Source of the DNA: Intoshia linei
Lineage: Eukaryota; Orthonectida; Rhopaluridae
DNA: 64,000 nt
Assembly (NCBI GenBank): GCA_001642005.1
Contig: LWCA01000038.1
Location: 1-64,000 of the forward strand
Direction: 5' to 3'
The stretch's first letter is position 1. Every line of letters begins with the position of its first letter. Positions 61,687-64,000 of the stretch are shown piece by piece. Made by a program: the position numbers and the translations under genes. The notes below the pieces were generated by a model that saw only the letters and a program-made list of their open reading frames with translations, made no database searches and had not been told where the DNA came from.

Positions 61687-63950
61687 TCACTTGGACATGA
61701 AACATTCAGAAATGAGATCTGTAAAGGGTCCATTCATTTTTTCCATTTCAATTAGATCTAGAGCATGGTGATAAGATATTGTTCGTAGGTTAATTAAATT
61801 TGAAATTAAACTTCCCATATACAGTACACTATAAGGTCGTCGAGTATTTACGTATTCTTGGAGGGCGTCAACGTATTCTTCTTGAATTTCTTGGATTTTT
61901 TTGTAATCTTTTATGCCATATCTATCTAAAATATTAATTTTTAATTTTAATGATTGGCAATGTATTTTGTATTTTCTGGGATCCCTATTTTATTTCATTT
62001 TAATTTTAAATCTATAAACCAATTGTCATTAAAATTAAATAATCATCTAGAATTACAAGCATTTAACCCAATAACGTTAAAATGCATGTAATGTGACCAA
62101 AAAACCCGCGTTACACTTCGAATAAATTATCCATCTATTATGCGCTCCAAATAAATCTGTCGACACCCTATAGTGGCGAAACAGTCGCGACCACTGATCT
62201 ATTTAGGGCCGTGTAGACGTCGTTATAATATTTCTCATTTTTGTTACATTAAAATGTTGTGTTGATCAAGTAAGCTGTATAAAAATAAACTGATCGGTCA
62301 CACAGAACTCACTATTGGATCTCCATAGACCTGGATGTCAGGCCTTCTGAAGAAATAAAAAAATGTAAGGTAATAAATACGTTTACATAATTTTAACATG
62401 TATTACCTGAAAATATGGTTATGGCCATAAGCATGCCATATTCGGCATTATCAACGCCGAGTACCGACATTTTTCTAAAAAAATCAAATTGACAATTGAC
62501 ACTTTTAGACATTCCGCTTTTTTTCATGATTTCTCTAGTACAAGTATACCCATTGGTGAATATTATGGAATCGGTATGTAAATCATAACGTCGAGCTGAC
62601 CGAATCATGATGATTTCGTGAGCGGATCCCTAAATTAAAAATATAATCATGATCAAAATAATATACCTTGATGAGTGTAATTTGATCTTCTCGTAACAAT
62701 CTGTCAAATTTAGGTATGGATTTTGCAAATTCAACCATTAAAGTTGTTATCGATTCAATTATGGAAACAATATTTTTATAACAAACCTGGACATCATCTG
62801 AACTTTTATCGGTTAGTAAAGGTTGGTTGGGTTTCAAATCATACATCTCTTGAAAATGTAAAATGTTTATGATGAGTTCGTGATTTTTTTTGGACATATA
62901 TTCGAGCGGGTTTTTTCTCAGCTGAGTGTTCATGTTTCGATTATACATACACAATGCATTTTCGCTGACTTTGGAGTTTTTTGTCTTTTTATCGACATTT
63001 TGTTTGGATCGAGCCTTGCGTCGCACGTCTCGAGCTCTGCATTGTTCTTCTGATAATAAACCTAGGTAATGTTGTTTTTAATAAATAAAGATGTATACAT
63101 TCTTCCTTCATGCCGACCTCTCTGCAGCGTCGTAAACGACAAGATTGACACTTCCGTCTCATCCACATGTCCATTTCACATTGGCCGCCCGCTTTACAGG
63201 TGTATTTGGCATTTCGAGTTACACTACGACGGAAAAAACCTAAATTAATAAAAATATTAATGACATAAATTTATTATGTCATTAAAAGTAGCCAAAATGG
63301 TTGTTAAAATGTAATTTAATGTCACGCTACATAAACAGTTACTGCGCTTAAATCAGTCACATAAAAATATATGATTGATTGAAATATCAATTTACACATA
63401 AATAATGATAAAGTATTAAATAACCTTTACATCCTTCACAACTAAGTGCATTGTAATGATAACCAGATGCCCGGTCTCCACACACTAGACACACTTCCTC
63501 GTCAAAATTTTTGGAATCCTTCTTCTTTTTTTGCATGGTAATAAACGGCTGATTTTGATAATTAATGGGGTACTGTGGGTATTTCTGAGTATTTGGACTG
63601 TGGTATCCATTAAACTGTGAGTAAAAAGATGGGGTTTTTGAATGACGCAAAGGACCCGTGTTAAAAAAACTTAATGGTTTTTTGAATAAAGTGGACGTTG
63701 GAGCATTTTTAGAAAAAAAGCTTGGTTTGCCGGAAGCGTAAGGAGTTGCGTACATGTCGTTTTTGAAATTATGTTTGTCGAAGCCAACGGATGTGGAGGT
63801 TGGAAAATAGTTCGGTCCTTCCTGTTGAATGGTAAACGATCCTTCCTTTGGCTTACTATAAAAGCCCTGCTTTAAACAGTTCTGACGAACAGGTTCGTCG
63901 CATTCTTTTTTGTCACTTTTCAGAGACAAGCAAAACTGTCCATTTTCCAT
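61687..63950 (-). CDS. EcR: ecdysone receptor (nuclear hormone receptor NR1H)
   Basis: Six exons: 63950-63425, 63239-63099, 63061-62667, 62629-62407, 62346-62331 (16 nt) and 61921-61687; 511 codons, all phases agree. EcR pairs with RXR/USP and switches genes on binding moulting hormone. The variable N-terminal region covers about residues 1-150. The two-zinc-finger domain runs from [19 protein letters not shown] through EGCKG (P-box), [20 protein letters not shown] to [15 protein letters not shown]. The hinge starts [19 protein letters not shown]. The ligand domain has [48 protein letters not shown] and [11 protein letters not shown]. It ends with an AF-2 helix, DLISECF, fitting the two-hydrophobic-x-Glu-two-hydrophobic rule. 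Splicing the 16-nt exon to the second of two nearby AG acceptors restores [15 protein letters not shown]. Further 5' exons for other isoforms may lie beyond the window. Confidence 0.93.
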
Positions 63951-64000
63951 GAATCATTAATGAAATCAATAAAACTGCAACATCTAAACAAATAATTACA

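Noticed and set aside
62319-62346. Longer EcR exon ending at a GTGAGT-like donor (RPDIQVYG reading)
   Set aside because: It needs a different phase from the previous exon and gives a stop in the required frame. The 16-nt exon keeps phase on both sides.

Overview
This is a very AT-rich eukaryotic nuclear window. Its genes are split by many GT-AG introns, most of them extremely short (about 33-44 nt), while a few long introns are packed with DNA transposons. Ecdysone receptor, LRPPRC, a CatSper-like channel and mariner, hAT, pogo and piggyBac-type elements point to an arthropod or other ecdysozoan. The block after the EcR zinc fingers ([20 protein letters not shown]) resembles copepod EcR as I remember it, so a copepod is my best guess; this is inference.

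Layout. 1-2049: the 3' half of a mariner element, then the 5' exons of an acetylcholinesterase-like gene (minus) that runs off the left edge. 4767-11271: LRPPRC (plus), meeting UQCRB (11290-11683, minus) tail to tail with an 18-bp gap. 13449-13878: two exons of an unidentified membrane protein. 14584-25070: a complete 16-exon NAD(P) transhydrogenase gene (NNT, minus), divergent from a complete 13-exon mitochondrial NADP isocitrate dehydrogenase gene (25270-31809, plus). 35197-38865: a complete single-domain CatSper3-like cation channel. 39388-41968 and 42609-42911: two unrecognised small genes in divergent orientation. 42912-56600: a gene-poor, transposon-rich region with a decayed hAT transposase at 49846-50665. 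56623-61602: MCM4 (plus), tail to tail with the ecdysone receptor (61687-63950, minus).

I assembled exon chains by hand. For NNT (1058 codons), IDH (427), LRPPRC (1013), UQCRB (107), MCM4 (781), CatSper3-like (334) and EcR (511) every splice junction keeps phase from start to stop, so these gene models are strong. No transcript data were available.

How the genes relate. Four neighbours (LRPPRC, UQCRB, NNT, IDH) encode mitochondrial proteins. NNT and IDH both make mitochondrial NADPH and start only 199 bp apart, which suggests a shared bidirectional promoter. The remaining sequence is dominated by small non-autonomous transposons, many with intact terminal inverted repeats and exact target-site duplications, and by a dispersed repeat family with a modular internal structure. 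The most notable biology is the CatSper3-like channel in a probable arthropod, the NNT/IDH head-to-head pair, the tiny introns with a 16-nt EcR microexon, and a nested hAT-in-pogo insertion.
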